Position numbers and translations under genes: made by a program | Notes under the pieces: generated by a model | Databases searched by the model: none | What the model was told of the DNA's origin: nothing | The model's input: the letters and a program-made list of their open reading frames with translations, nothing else | In this document: positions 28,549-37,652 of the stretch, piece after piece | Layout: each line of letters begins with the position of its first letter | Position numbering within the stretch: position 1 is the first letter of the stretch | Assembly (NCBI RefSeq): GCF_934668725.1 | Contig: NZ_CAKUOF010000008.1 | Coordinates: 124,001 to 188,000 of the forward strand | Reading direction: 5' to 3' | DNA: 64,000 nt | Origin: an uncultured Dysgonomonas sp. | GTDB taxonomy: Bacteria; Bacteroidota; Bacteroidia; Bacteroidales; Dysgonomonadaceae

Positions 28549-29307
28549 TCAAATGATTTCCAATTTGTCTTTTTGAATCCAGCCAACACTTCCATTATCA
28601 ATTTCAATTTCATACCAACTTCCATCTTCTTTTGTTATTGATACTTTTGTGCCGGCATGCAGTATAAATAATTCTTTTGAAGTTGTGTTCGGGGAACTCA
28701 CAACAGGAGCCGAACCTGCCATTATGATAGCCGTATCTCTACTCTCAACATTCTTCTTCTGTGAATATGCAAATATGTTTGTAAAAAGAAGAAATACGAA
28801 TAATACAATACCCGAATAAAAACCTGTTTTCTTCAGTCCTAATTTGGGGCTAAAAAAGAATAAAAACAAGCTTCCTACAAAAAAAAGAAAAAATACAATG
28901 GATAACTTTGCCCAACTGTTTGAAGGAAGAAGATCTCTTACTCCATTGAACCACATCTTTAAGAAGAAATTATCGGCTGTTAATATCTTATCTTCTATTT
29001 TGGTTTGGGCATATTCAATATTATGCTTTATATCACGGTCGCCGGGATCATAAAGTTGTGCACGTTCGTAATTAAGCAAGGCTAAAGGGATCTCATTCAC
29101 TCTGAAATAAGCATTCCCCAGATTATAATATAATTGGGCAGAAGCCTTACCTTGTTCTTTCTGAGCTTTAATTTCACTTTCGAGAAGTGTTATCGCATCT
29201 CTGAAATCGCCATTATCATATGCCTTTTGAGCCTGCTCTGCTACACTTTGTGCACTTATGCCTAGTGTAGAAATTATTATAAAAATTGATATAAATAACT
29301 GTTTCAT
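28549..29307 (-). CDS. batE: BatE: TPR and SH3 membrane protein
   Basis: About 252 residues from the ATG at 29307. This start gives a signal peptide, MKQLFISIFIIISTLGISAQ; longer in-frame extensions overlap batD. TPR repeats occupy about 25-95 (ASAQLYYNLGNAYFRVNEIP). Two membrane helices lie at about 130-150 and 160-178, and a C-terminal bacterial SH3 domain ends the protein (GTKVSITKEDGSWYEIEIDN). It is the last of the Bat genes. Bat proteins are linked to aerotolerance and stress resistance in Bacteroides and Leptospira, probably through a periplasmic VWA/TPR complex. It directly follows batD. Confidence 0.88.
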   Translation of the reverse strand: MKQLFISIFIIISTLGISAQSVAEQAQKAYDNGDFRDAITLLESEIKAQKEQGKASAQLYYNLGNAYFRVNEIPLALLNYERAQLYDPGDRDIKHNIEYAQTKIEDKILTADNFFLKMWFNGVRDLLPSNSWAKLSIVFFLFFVGSLFLFFFSPKLGLKKTGFYSGIVLFVFLLFTNIFAYSQKKNVESRDTAIIMAGSAPVVSSPNTTSKELFILHAGTKVSITKEDGSWYEIEIDNGSVGWIQKDKLEII

Positions 29308-29314
29308 AACAATC

Positions 29315-31162
29315 TTATTTTTTAATTCTAGAATTTTCCATTTCTCCAATTGCATCGACTGCATCTTTATACAAATCATCCATTGCTGTATCTGACTCAA
29401 CAGGAGCATAACGAGCAAATTCACAAGTATCTAATATCGAAATAAATTTAGTTATCAACTCCTGAGATGCTCCAAACTTAATAAGTTCCTGCTCTATGTT
29501 ATCCCTGCTCAAGTCTGCTATAGGAATAACTAATTTATCGCTCAAATATCCCCAAGCTGCCCGTAATACTTCTTCATAGAATTGCTCTTTCTTATGAGCC
29601 TGTAAATATTTACCGGCCAACTTAAGGCGCTTAACTGCTACTTTATTAGCTCGTTTAGTCTTCATCCGGGCTATATCAGCATTTTCTTTAATTTGTTTGC
29701 GATACAGTATCAGAAATACAACAAACAATACAAATGGTATTATATACCAAAACCAATAACCCAGTGAGCCAAAAAGAAAACTATTTATTGTAACCAAAGA
29801 CGGATTACCTGTCTTAATATGTCTGATATCCTGCTCTACCTGAACATCAGTTTGAGTAAAACTGGTTGCCGAATTACTACCTGCATGCGGGTCTTTCGCC
29901 ACATTGAGGGTGTATTCCGGAGTTGATATTGTTTTATACGATCTTGATTTAATATCGAAATAAGAAAATACTAAAGGTGGGATCTTAAAGGTTCCTTGAT
30001 AGCGAGGGATAAAAAGATATTCGATCGTTTTAGTACCTGTAAGACCATTATCTGTATAATTCAAATCATTTGTAATCTTAGGATCATATGATTCAAAATC
30101 TTTGGGAAGTACTATTTCAGGAGTTTTTATCAACTTCATATTCCCTGTACCAGATATAACAAGCTTAATAGTTACAGGGTCATTTGCCTTGATATCAGTA
30201 GCCGAAATAGAAGCATTCATAGAGAAGGTTCCTACTCCATTCGAAAAATCGGCAGGTTTCCCTTCGGGTAAAGGACTAACATCAATAGTCAAAGGACTTG
30301 TTGTCATTGTCTTTTTAACATCAGTCATAACATATTGAGGCCCGAAAAATGTCTGGACGGTTTTTCCGGATCTTACATTAAAGACCATTTCTATTTTTCC
30401 CGATGGTATTGTTATTTTTCCCGAACGTTGTGGAAAAAGAAGGGTTCTACGCAAATCAACAGCATAGTAATTACGCCCGTTATAATGCTCAAATGTCATC
30501 TGACGCGTAGGTGGTAAAGGTTGCTCTTCGACCATAAACCCATCAAATTCGGGAAATTCTATTTTACCGATATCACGCACTTCAAGTGTTGTATAAAAAC
30601 GGAAAGTCACGACAAAGGACTCTTGCTCCGAAACCTTTGATTTTGAAACAATAGCACGAATAAATGCATCCGATGAATTTATATTCTGTGCTGTAGAAGT
30701 TGCAGCAGAAGTTTGTCCTCCACCTCCTCCACCCGACTGTTGGGTTTGAGCATTCTTGTCGGGAGGTAATACTTTTACCTGAACTGAATTTGAAGTGTAA
30801 CTTTTCCCTTTAACTGTGATAGTCGCTGCCGGAATAGTAAATGTCCCCTCCGCATTAGCGGTTAAAGTATAAATATAAGATTCTGAAGAATCTGTCGTTA
30901 CATTACCATTTATAATTTGAGTACTCGAACTCGAAGACATTGCCGGTCCATACAGTATATCGAACCCTTTAATTGAAGATGGTACATTGATATTTTCACC
31001 ATCACCTCCCCTCAGAGTATAGACCAGCCTAAACTGGTCGCCTTTAGCTACTGCACTAGGGGCACTGGCAGTAAATTTCACTTGTGCATTTAATCCTAAA
31101 CCAAGGAATAAAAGTATCCATAATAACAAATGTCTTTGCATCTTTTGCCTGTACATTTTCAT
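29315..31162 (-). CDS. batD: BatD: membrane-anchored multi-Ig protein
   Basis: A 615-residue protein with a signal peptide (to about residue 27, GLNAQ), several Ig-like beta domains (FTASAPSAVAKGDQFRLVYT; VKVLPPDKNAQ), a Gly-rich linker near residues 144-150, one membrane helix at about 462-485 (FWYIIPFVLFVVFLILY) and a cytoplasmic helical tail. The 'oxygen tolerance' BatD family fits in length and order. A start at 31162 or the internal Met3 or Met8 would all retain the signal peptide. It lies 78 bases downstream of a shorter BatD-like gene with the same N-terminal domain arrangement. Confidence 0.92.
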   Translation of the reverse strand: MKMYRQKMQRHLLLWILLFLGLGLNAQVKFTASAPSAVAKGDQFRLVYTLRGGDGENINVPSSIKGFDILYGPAMSSSSSTQIINGNVTTDSSESYIYTLTANAEGTFTIPAATITVKGKSYTSNSVQVKVLPPDKNAQTQQSGGGGGGQTSAATSTAQNINSSDAFIRAIVSKSKVSEQESFVVTFRFYTTLEVRDIGKIEFPEFDGFMVEEQPLPPTRQMTFEHYNGRNYYAVDLRRTLLFPQRSGKITIPSGKIEMVFNVRSGKTVQTFFGPQYVMTDVKKTMTTSPLTIDVSPLPEGKPADFSNGVGTFSMNASISATDIKANDPVTIKLVISGTGNMKLIKTPEIVLPKDFESYDPKITNDLNYTDNGLTGTKTIEYLFIPRYQGTFKIPPLVFSYFDIKSRSYKTISTPEYTLNVAKDPHAGSNSATSFTQTDVQVEQDIRHIKTGNPSLVTINSFLFGSLGYWFWYIIPFVLFVVFLILYRKQIKENADIARMKTKRANKVAVKRLKLAGKYLQAHKKEQFYEEVLRAAWGYLSDKLVIPIADLSRDNIEQELIKFGASQELITKFISILDTCEFARYAPVESDTAMDDLYKDAVDAIGEMENSRIKK

Positions 31163-31239
31163 ATTTCTTTAACTAATCCCTATTTTGTTTGTAATATCAC
31201 TATTCATTACCATTTATCGCGAAGATAACTATATCATTC

Positions 31240-32493
31240 TTATCGATAAGCAATCACACTACCTTTAATCTCAGGTTCTGTTATCGAAATCGTATGTTCG
31301 GAAGAAACCAGTGTTTTATAATTGCCCGACTCTACATCTAGATACACAAATCGAGCCGGAGGAATGGTATATATTCCGGAGCTTCTTGCAACCAATAGAT
31401 ATCCAAATATACGCTCACTTTGTAGACCGAAGTCCGAAAATATAATATCATCATTATTGCTGACCAGATCATATACTTCAATACCATCCGGTAAATCTAG
31501 AATAGGAGCAGATACATTATTTAAATCTCCATCTCCTTCAACGACCACTTTAAGAGGAAAGATCTCACCAACTATATTATGAGAGTCTTTCATTTTAGAA
31601 TGCATTTTGAAACATCCTATCGCCCCTGAGAAATCCTCCGGTTTCTTTTTAGGTAGCTTGACAACTTTCACATAGATTGGTTCAGACTTTAGTTCTTTAT
31701 CTACACTCTCAATTATGACTTCCCCCGGGTAAAATCCTCTTTTTTTATTTAAACCTCTTGCATTGAAAGTCAGACTAGCTTTAACTTCCGGTATAACCAA
31801 TTGCCCTGAACGATTAGGATATACAGTTATTCTCCTTAAATCCCCGACATAATACTCTGTTCCTTTATATTTTTCTTTTTTAAATACTGGAATACCTTGA
31901 TGATCGTAGAATGGTTTTCCACCTACTTCGAAACCATCCAACACTGGATAATCTATTTCTTTGACTGACAGTAAAGGTACTTTTGTATATAGTTGACAAG
32001 ATAAAACGGCTGCTTCATCTTCATATATTTCAGGTCTGGAAACTTGTGTCATCAAAAAAGCATCAATATTATAGAGATATTGAGACGAGTTTTCATTCTC
32101 TGCCAATGCCTTTAATTTAAGCTTTTTCGTTTCATATTGAATCCCCCTTAAGTTGATCGTAGCAATTGGCAACGAAATAATACCCTTCTTTTTTGCTGTC
32201 ACAATATAAAGAAAAGATTGCCATATTTCGGAAGTACCTGCTAGTCTACTATTGTTTGAGATATGTGGTCCGCTATTAACCTCCAGCCCATCCAAAGATT
32301 CTGCTATATTAAAATTTGTCCCATCTACAGCTCCTTTCAAGATATACTCTAAACGAAATGGCTCGTCCACTTTTACTATACTGGGACTTTCAATGTCAAA
32401 AACAATGTCTTGAGCAGTCAAGTTTTGAATTATACAACACAATAATATGACAAGAACTATTGAAACTGTTTTGTATTCAGTTATTAAACTCAT
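31240..32493 (-). CDS. Second BatD-like protein lacking the membrane helix and tail
   Basis: A 417-residue protein with a signal peptide (ILLCCIIQNLTAQ). Ig-like domains parallel BatD: FDIESPSIVKVDEPFRLEYI matches the BatD N-terminal domain, PVLDGFEVGGKPFYDHQG matches its FDGFMVEEQPLPP segment, and VYPNRSGQLVIPEVKASLTF matches its LFPQRSGKITIPSGKIEMVF. It stops at ISITEPEIKGSVIAYR, which aligns with BatD TLNVAKDPHAG just before the BatD membrane helix. It is therefore a periplasmic paralogue without an anchor. The open frame is intact, and it lies 5 bases after batC and before batD, so it is presumably translated with the operon. Confidence 0.85.
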   Translation of the reverse strand: MSLITEYKTVSIVLVILLCCIIQNLTAQDIVFDIESPSIVKVDEPFRLEYILKGAVDGTNFNIAESLDGLEVNSGPHISNNSRLAGTSEIWQSFLYIVTAKKKGIISLPIATINLRGIQYETKKLKLKALAENENSSQYLYNIDAFLMTQVSRPEIYEDEAAVLSCQLYTKVPLLSVKEIDYPVLDGFEVGGKPFYDHQGIPVFKKEKYKGTEYYVGDLRRITVYPNRSGQLVIPEVKASLTFNARGLNKKRGFYPGEVIIESVDKELKSEPIYVKVVKLPKKKPEDFSGAIGCFKMHSKMKDSHNIVGEIFPLKVVVEGDGDLNNVSAPILDLPDGIEVYDLVSNNDDIIFSDFGLQSERIFGYLLVARSSGIYTIPPARFVYLDVESGNYKTLVSSEHTISITEPEIKGSVIAYR

Positions 32494-32498
32494 TTATT

Positions 32499-33248
32499 TT
32501 ACCAGTCTTTACCTTGCCTTCTATTACTTTCGTTTTGTTTTTGTCTTTCAGCAGCTTTCAATTGTTGTACACGCTCTTGGGTTTCTTTTTCATCCTGTTC
32601 TATTGCTTTCAACAATTGTTGAATGTTTTCCTGCGACATTTGGTTTTGTTGATCCTTGTTTTGATCATTCTTATTTTGTTGATCCTTCTGATCTTTATTT
32701 TGGTCTTTATTCTTATCCTGATCCTTGTTTTGATCTTTATTCTGGTCTTTATTTTGATCCTTCTTATCTTTGTCTTTGTCCTGATCTTTATTTTGATCTT
32801 TATTCTCCTGATCTTGGATCATTTTCTGAACTGTTGCCAGATTATACCGTGTCTCCTCATCATTCGGGTTCAACCGCAACGCTTTTTTATAAGCTTCCAT
32901 CGATTCTTTTAAGGCCTTTTTTCTCAAGAAAGAGTTACCTATATTATGCCATGCATTACTCATCTTTGCATGGTCGGTATTTTCTGCCGCCAGATATTGT
33001 TGATAAGTTTTCAGTGCCTCATCTATATTCCCTTGTTTATAATATGTATTTGCCAGATTATAAATCGCTTCTTTAGAAGATGCATTTTTAGTAAGAGCTT
33101 CTTTATAGCTGGCCTCTGCAGCATTATATAATTGCTCGTTATAAGACTTGTTTCCTTGCCGGATATCTTTTCGCACTTCACGTTGCGCAAAAAGCCCCAA
33201 AGAAACAGCCATCAGTAATATAGTAAGAGTAATTTGTTTCATAATCAA
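32499..33248 (-). CDS. batC: BatC: TPR protein with Lys/Asp/Gln/Asn low-complexity tail
   Basis: A 249-residue secreted protein: signal peptide (ILLMAVSLGLFAQ), three TPR repeats at about 30-140 (KEAIYNLANTYYKQGNIDEA; NAWHNIGNSFLRKKALKESM), then an extremely polar tail of repeated NKDQ/KDQ units at about 148-215 and a basic C terminus. TPR proteins of this length between batB and batD are BatC. The tail is encoded by an imperfect short-unit tandem repeat (about 32640-32810), which could vary in length between strains. Confidence 0.9.
   Translation of the reverse strand: MIMKQITLTILLMAVSLGLFAQREVRKDIRQGNKSYNEQLYNAAEASYKEALTKNASSKEAIYNLANTYYKQGNIDEALKTYQQYLAAENTDHAKMSNAWHNIGNSFLRKKALKESMEAYKKALRLNPNDEETRYNLATVQKMIQDQENKDQNKDQDKDKDKKDQNKDQNKDQNKDQDKNKDQNKDQKDQQNKNDQNKDQQNQMSQENIQQLLKAIEQDEKETQERVQQLKAAERQKQNESNRRQGKDW
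32640..32812 (-). repeat. Imperfect tandem repeat encoding the BatC polar tail
   Basis: On the minus strand, units of the type AAAGATCAAAATAAAGACCA repeat with variation through about 170 bases. They encode alternating Asn-Lys-Asp-Gln. It stays in frame throughout. It is a protein-coding repeat, not a CRISPR or intergenic element. Confidence 0.8.
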
Positions 33249-33312
33249 CTTATAAGTCTTTCAAATATTTATTAGATTATATCATTAGAAATTTACAAAT
33301 GCATACACCTCA

Positions 33313-34335
33313 TTATCTGAATAATCTGATATTTCTGAATATTTTGTTTTTCTTATCGAATATACATATCTCTATCAAAAGGAGAATCAACATACACCAT
33401 GCAAAGAACTGGAATTTCTCATCATACTCCGAATAAGCACTTCCTTCAACATTCTTTTTTTGAAGTTTATCTAATTCAGCCTGCAAACTCTTTAATGCAT
33501 TATTAGAATTATCCGCTCTGACATACATTCCTTTTCCCGCCTGAGCAATTTGCTTACACATTTCCTCATTCAATTTGGTAACAACAATATTGCCCTCATT
33601 GTCTTTCTTCATCTCATTGCTGGTTGCAGATACCGGTATTGGGGAACCTTCAGGTGTTCCTATACCTACTACATTAATCTGTATACCTGCCGATGCAGCC
33701 TGCTCTGCTAATTGTACTCCATTATCCTCATGGTCTTCTCCATCGGTTATAAGAATAATCGACTTATCTACCTCTTTATCGTTCGTAAAGCTATTCATGG
33801 CAATATTAATAGCACTTCCAATCACAGTCCCCTGAACAGGAACTAAAGAGGGATCTATATTTTCGAGAAATATTTTAGCTGACTGAATATCACTAGTCAT
33901 CGGCAGTTGCACGTATGCCTCTCCGGCAAAAACTACAATTGCGACCTTATCATCTTTTCTTTCATCAATAATTCTGGTCAGTATCTGCTTGGCTTTTGAT
34001 AATCTGTCGGGATTAACATCTCTTGCCAGCATTGAATTTGATACATCGATGGCAATTACCAATTCGATTCCTTTTTTGTCGACTTTTTCTATTTTAGTTC
34101 CGAATTGAGGGCGTGCAGCTACAACTATACCAAAAACAATTACAGCAAAAATCAGCCAGAATTTCAAATACGAACGTTTTAAAGAGAGCTCGGGCATAAG
34201 TCGTTTTATCAACTTCAAATCTCCAAGTTTCTTTACAGATTTTAGTTTCTGTATATTTAACAGGATAAACCCTACTACCAAAACAGGTAGTATAAACAAC
34301 AGATACAAATATTCGGGATTAGCAAATCGAAACAT
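33313..34335 (-). CDS. batB: BatB: VWA-domain membrane protein
   Basis: A 340-residue protein with two N-terminal membrane helices (YLYLLFILPVLVVGFILL at about 9-27; FWLIFAVIVFGIVVAARPQF near 58-78), a VWA domain with an intact MIDAS (AIDVSNSMLARD, then a downstream TDGEDHEDN), and a C-terminal membrane helix (FFAWCMLILLLIEICIF). It matches BatB in length and order. In BatB-type proteins the VWA domain faces the periplasm and pairs with BatA. The gap to batA contains a hairpin-repeat copy. Confidence 0.92.
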   Translation of the reverse strand: MFRFANPEYLYLLFILPVLVVGFILLNIQKLKSVKKLGDLKLIKRLMPELSLKRSYLKFWLIFAVIVFGIVVAARPQFGTKIEKVDKKGIELVIAIDVSNSMLARDVNPDRLSKAKQILTRIIDERKDDKVAIVVFAGEAYVQLPMTSDIQSAKIFLENIDPSLVPVQGTVIGSAINIAMNSFTNDKEVDKSIILITDGEDHEDNGVQLAEQAASAGIQINVVGIGTPEGSPIPVSATSNEMKKDNEGNIVVTKLNEEMCKQIAQAGKGMYVRADNSNNALKSLQAELDKLQKKNVEGSAYSEYDEKFQFFAWCMLILLLIEICIFDKKNKIFRNIRLFR

Positions 34336-34352
34336 ATCTAAATTTTATATTC

Positions 34353-34405
34353 GGTGAGGTCTCTGACCTTTTTATTACTACTTAATACCTATACATAACT
34401 ACATT
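34353..34405 (+). repeat. Dispersed hairpin-plus-tail repeat, copy 2 (diverged tail)
   Basis: GGTGAGGTCTCTGACCTTTT is the hairpin block (AGGTC/GACCT), followed by TATTACTACTTAATACC, a poorly conserved version of the tail. It lies between batB and batA. Confidence 0.5.
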
Positions 34406-35388
34406 TAAGGAATACTACGGAATATTGTCCGGCGCAGAACAAGCTCTCCGAGCAACAGAGCGATAGCCATTAAAGCATAAGGCAGATACAACTCTTGTTT
34501 ACGGGTAACTTTATTTACACTGATCAGGTATTTTTCCATTTCATCAATCTGTGTATATATATTCTTCAGACTAGCATTATCCACTGCCCTAAAATACTCG
34601 CCACCCGTTACGGAAGCTATCTCGGAAAGTGTTTTTTCATCTATATCTACAGGCACATTTTGTATCCGTTCCCCAAAAGGTGTCATAACGGGAGCGGGTG
34701 CAGTTCCTTGCGTTCCTACGCCAATTGTATAAACTCGTATACCATAGCTTTTAGCTAACTCTGCAGCTGTTATAGGAGCAATTTGCCCTCTGTTATTGGA
34801 ACCATCGGTCAACAAAATAACTACTTTCGATTTCGATTGACTATCCTTAAGTCTGTTTACTGCATTTGCCAAACCAAGCCCAATGGCTGTACCATCTTCA
34901 ATCATTCCCGGCTTTATTTCATGTAACAAGTTAAGAAGTACCCCATGATCGGTAGTCAGAGGAGCTTGTGTAAAACTTTCTCCTGCAAAAATTACAAGAC
35001 CTATTTTATCCTGTTCTCGATCGGATATAAATTCCGAAGCCACTTTCTTGGCAGCCTCTACACGATTAGGTTTTAAATCTTGTGCTAACATGGATCCTGA
35101 AACATCAAGAGCCATTACAATATCAATACCTTCCGACTTAGATGTTTCCCATGAATTACTTGCCTGAGGGCGAGCAATTACAACGATGACCAAAGCTATT
35201 ACAAGAAGTCTGATCACAAAGGGAAGATGTCTCAAATGCACTTTCCATGAAGCATGAACACCTCTAAAAGCAGCTGTTGACGACATCTTTATAGTCGCCT
35301 GTACTTTCCGCAATTTAAAGATGTACCACACAATAAGTGGGATCAATAATAAAAGCAAAAATAAATATCGAGGGTTTGCAAATTCCAT
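34405..35388 (-). CDS. batA: BatA: VWA-domain membrane protein
   Basis: A 327-residue paralogue of BatB: N-terminal helices (YLFLLLLLIPLIVWYIF; LLVIALVIVVIARPQ), a VWA domain with MIDAS residues in ALDVSGSMLAQD and LTDGSNNRGQ plus the conserved TAIGLGLANAVNRL (MIDAS Thr), and a C-terminal hydrophobic helix (YALMAIALLLGELVL). It begins 14 bases after the upstream membrane gene, indicating co-transcription with moxR and DUF58. BatA and BatB together are the metal-dependent adhesion-type core of the system. Confidence 0.93.
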   Translation of the reverse strand: MEFANPRYLFLLLLLIPLIVWYIFKLRKVQATIKMSSTAAFRGVHASWKVHLRHLPFVIRLLVIALVIVVIARPQASNSWETSKSEGIDIVMALDVSGSMLAQDLKPNRVEAAKKVASEFISDREQDKIGLVIFAGESFTQAPLTTDHGVLLNLLHEIKPGMIEDGTAIGLGLANAVNRLKDSQSKSKVVILLTDGSNNRGQIAPITAAELAKSYGIRVYTIGVGTQGTAPAPVMTPFGERIQNVPVDIDEKTLSEIASVTGGEYFRAVDNASLKNIYTQIDEMEKYLISVNKVTRKQELYLPYALMAIALLLGELVLRRTIFRSIP

Positions 35389-35402
35389 TTTGGACTTATT
35401 TT

Positions 35403-36521
35403 TTAGCTATTAGCGTTTGTTGTTCTATTTTCATTCTTGTCTTTTTCTTCTGAAAGCTTCCAATTGTCAGCCCCATCCTTATCCGATTCTCCGGATTCGT
35501 TTGCTTGACCTGAACTTAATGTCTCTACGGGCTCTTCCTTTTTAGTTTGGTTGACAAATAAATAGGCATTCACCAAGCTTAAGTCATTTTCATCCGGGAA
35601 TGGTTTATATTTGGCAAACTTCACAAGATCTGAGAGTTTTAATACCTGTTGTAAGCTTTCTGTCGAAGATTCGGCAACCATTAAATTTTTCACAACATCC
35701 AATATCTCATCAGATGTCATTTCAAAAGCATTGACACCAAAACGGTCTTCTATATATTTACGTAAAATATCGGTTACTTCTGTGAAATATTCTTTTTCTT
35801 TACCTTGTTGCCAAAGTTTCTCTACTTTCACATGATCAAGAGCATGAAGTGCTACAACGTGCGGAGGATCAACAACCACGGGTTTGAAGTAATATCCTTT
35901 TTTCTTCTTTTGAATATACATATATATTCCAACTCCGATTGCGGCAAGAATAAGCAAAATAAATAAGCCTATAAGTATATAATATATATAGTCTTGCCAT
36001 ACAAAAGGAGGTGTTTGAATATTCTTTATATCAAAAACACCCAGCTTATCAAACTCAATAGAATCTGTTTGCTGTGTATTTAATTGCTCCAGGTAATTCA
36101 ATGTAGCTTCTGATAAAACAGGAGAGACAACCTTCAACCCAAAACCGTTTGACTCTATAGTATCTGTACCGTCCAACACAGGTAGGTATGGTATATGGTA
36201 CAAGGCAGAATCGAACGAAGTAACTATATACTTTTGAGTTATGGTCATTACCTCATGAGCATATACGGTATCGGGCTTAGGCATAGCGAGTACCTCTACC
36301 CCGCTTACCAAAGTATCACCATAAGCAGGAAATACTAATTGCCTACCCTTGGGAGCAATCACCTCCAGACTAATAGTGGCTTGTTGCCCTATCGCTATTT
36401 CATAAGGCTGTACAGTAGCTTTTGCGGTCGATCGTTGAGCGAAAGCAGAAAACTGTATAGAAATACAACTTAATAGAATAGTTAGTATTAATATTTTTTT
36501 ACTTAACATAAATATTCTCAC
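35403..36521 (-). CDS. Membrane Ig/DUF4381-like protein of the Bat operon
   Basis: A 372-residue protein with a signal peptide (SCISIQFSAFAQ), a periplasmic Ig-like domain (VQPYEIAIGQQATISLEVIA; about 30-130) reminiscent of BatD, a membrane helix at about 177-200 (YYILIGLFILLILAAIGVGI) followed by KKKKGYY, and a cytoplasmic part (HVKVEKLWQQGKEKEYFTEV; DRFGVNAFEMTSDEI) resembling the DUF4381-type tail of VWA/BatD operons. A hydrophilic tail rich in Glu, Ser and Asn ends it. Genes like this are found between DUF58 and batA in Bacteroidales Bat operons. No specific function is known. Confidence 0.78.
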   Translation of the reverse strand: MRIFMLSKKILILTILLSCISIQFSAFAQRSTAKATVQPYEIAIGQQATISLEVIAPKGRQLVFPAYGDTLVSGVEVLAMPKPDTVYAHEVMTITQKYIVTSFDSALYHIPYLPVLDGTDTIESNGFGLKVVSPVLSEATLNYLEQLNTQQTDSIEFDKLGVFDIKNIQTPPFVWQDYIYYILIGLFILLILAAIGVGIYMYIQKKKKGYYFKPVVVDPPHVVALHALDHVKVEKLWQQGKEKEYFTEVTDILRKYIEDRFGVNAFEMTSDEILDVVKNLMVAESSTESLQQVLKLSDLVKFAKYKPFPDENDLSLVNAYLFVNQTKKEEPVETLSSGQANESGESDKDGADNWKLSEEKDKNENRTTNANS

Positions 36522-36527
36522 ATATTT

Positions 36528-36582
36528 AAGGTCTAAAGACCTATTTGTAACCTTGATAAGTATAAAAAAATTGGCAAGCAGG
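36528..36582 (+). repeat. Dispersed hairpin-plus-tail repeat, copy 3
   Basis: TAAGGTCTAAAGACCTATTT, then GTAACCTTGATAAGTATAAA and TTGGCAAGC, match the two-block layout of the other copies. The region between the DUF58 gene and the downstream membrane gene holds only this repeat. Confidence 0.6.
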
Positions 36583-36689
36583 CGTACTAATACACAAGGC
36601 TTGTAAATCCGTAAATCATTGAATACTTAATTATTTCTTAATATGATCCTGACTCTTCAGTGTTATAGATAAACCTCAAAAAGAACTTA

Positions 36690-37568
36690 TCATCTCATAT
36701 AATTTCGTTTCTGAAATAGAGCTAAAAGACCCTTTACGTAATCCTGATCGGTACTCATCGATACATTATCAACTCTGCTCTTTGTAAAAGATTGCTGTAC
36801 TTCAAACAGTAATTTCTGATAATGTCGGCTGTAACGCTCTCGAACTTTTTTCGATGATGTATCTATCCAGGTTTCTTCCTGAGTTTCGGCATCCACCATT
36901 TTCATTAAACCTACTGATGGCAATTCAACCTCCAACTTATCATAGATCTGCAAAGCAACCAAATCATGTTTACGATTGGCTATCGTCAAAGCATTTTGAT
37001 AGTCATATACATCCAAAAAGTCTGAAATAAGAAAAGCTGTACATCTCTTTTTTATAGCATTAGTCAAGAACTTTAATGCCATAGTCAAGTCTGTTTGAGT
37101 CTGTGTCGGCTGAAAATCGAGAAGTTCGCGGATAATATATAAAATGTGCTTCTTCCCCTTTTTAGGAGGTATAAACTTTTCAATCTTATTCGTAAAGAAT
37201 ATTACGCCGATCTTATCATTATTCTGGATGGCCGAAAAAGATAAAGTAGCCGCTATTTCGGTGACAATATCACGCTTAGTTGCATTTTGAGTTCCAAAGT
37301 CAAGACTTCCCGAAACATCAATAAGCAACATAACAGTCATTTCGCGCTCTTCTTCAAAAATCTTGATAAAAGGCTTATTATATCTGGCAGTCACATTCCA
37401 ATCAATATCGCGAATATCATCTCCATAATTATATTCCCTCACTTCCGAGAAAGCCATCCCCCTGCCTTTAAAAGCAGAGTGATACTGCCCTGCAAAAATA
37501 TTGCGAGACAATCCCCGGGTTTTGATTTCTATCTGACGTACTTTTTTTAGTAATTCACTTGTTTCCAT
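36690..37568 (-). CDS. DUF58 domain protein
   Basis: A 292-residue cytoplasmic protein with the DUF58 signature region SEVREYNYGDDIRDIDWNVT and ARYNKPFIKIFEEEREM, followed by a degenerate VWA-like fold (VMLLIDVSGSLDFG; SALIS-type strand TAFLISDFLD). DUF58 proteins accompany MoxR ATPases and VWA proteins in the Bat and MoxR-type operons and probably form part of the chaperone-like complex. It is 84 bases downstream of moxR. The family is firm; the detailed role is unknown. Confidence 0.93.
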   Translation of the reverse strand: METSELLKKVRQIEIKTRGLSRNIFAGQYHSAFKGRGMAFSEVREYNYGDDIRDIDWNVTARYNKPFIKIFEEEREMTVMLLIDVSGSLDFGTQNATKRDIVTEIAATLSFSAIQNNDKIGVIFFTNKIEKFIPPKKGKKHILYIIRELLDFQPTQTQTDLTMALKFLTNAIKKRCTAFLISDFLDVYDYQNALTIANRKHDLVALQIYDKLEVELPSVGLMKMVDAETQEETWIDTSSKKVRERYSRHYQKLLFEVQQSFTKSRVDNVSMSTDQDYVKGLLALFQKRNYMR

Positions 37569-37652
37569 AATTGTTCAGTTATCATCGCTCTTCTATTAAT
37601 CGGGTAACGACCCATTATTTGATGACGGTTAACTATTTTACAGTTAACTGAT

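Noticed and set aside
31240..32493. BatD-like gene as a truncated pseudogene
   Set aside because: The frame is intact with signal peptide and full Ig domains and the spacing in the operon is tight, so it is treated as a real gene.
32640..32812. Possible CRISPR-like array
   Set aside because: Units are short, imperfect, in frame and continuous without spacers; they encode the BatC tail.
32447..33076. Plus-strand open frames rich in Tyr/Phe/Asp or Leu/Ile opposite batC
   Set aside because: They are reverse-strand readings of the NKDQ tandem repeat and TPR region of BatC.
37600..37650. GGGTAACGACCC hairpin upstream of the DUF58 gene as a repeat copy
   Set aside because: The stem is similar in style but the sequence and tail do not match the family.
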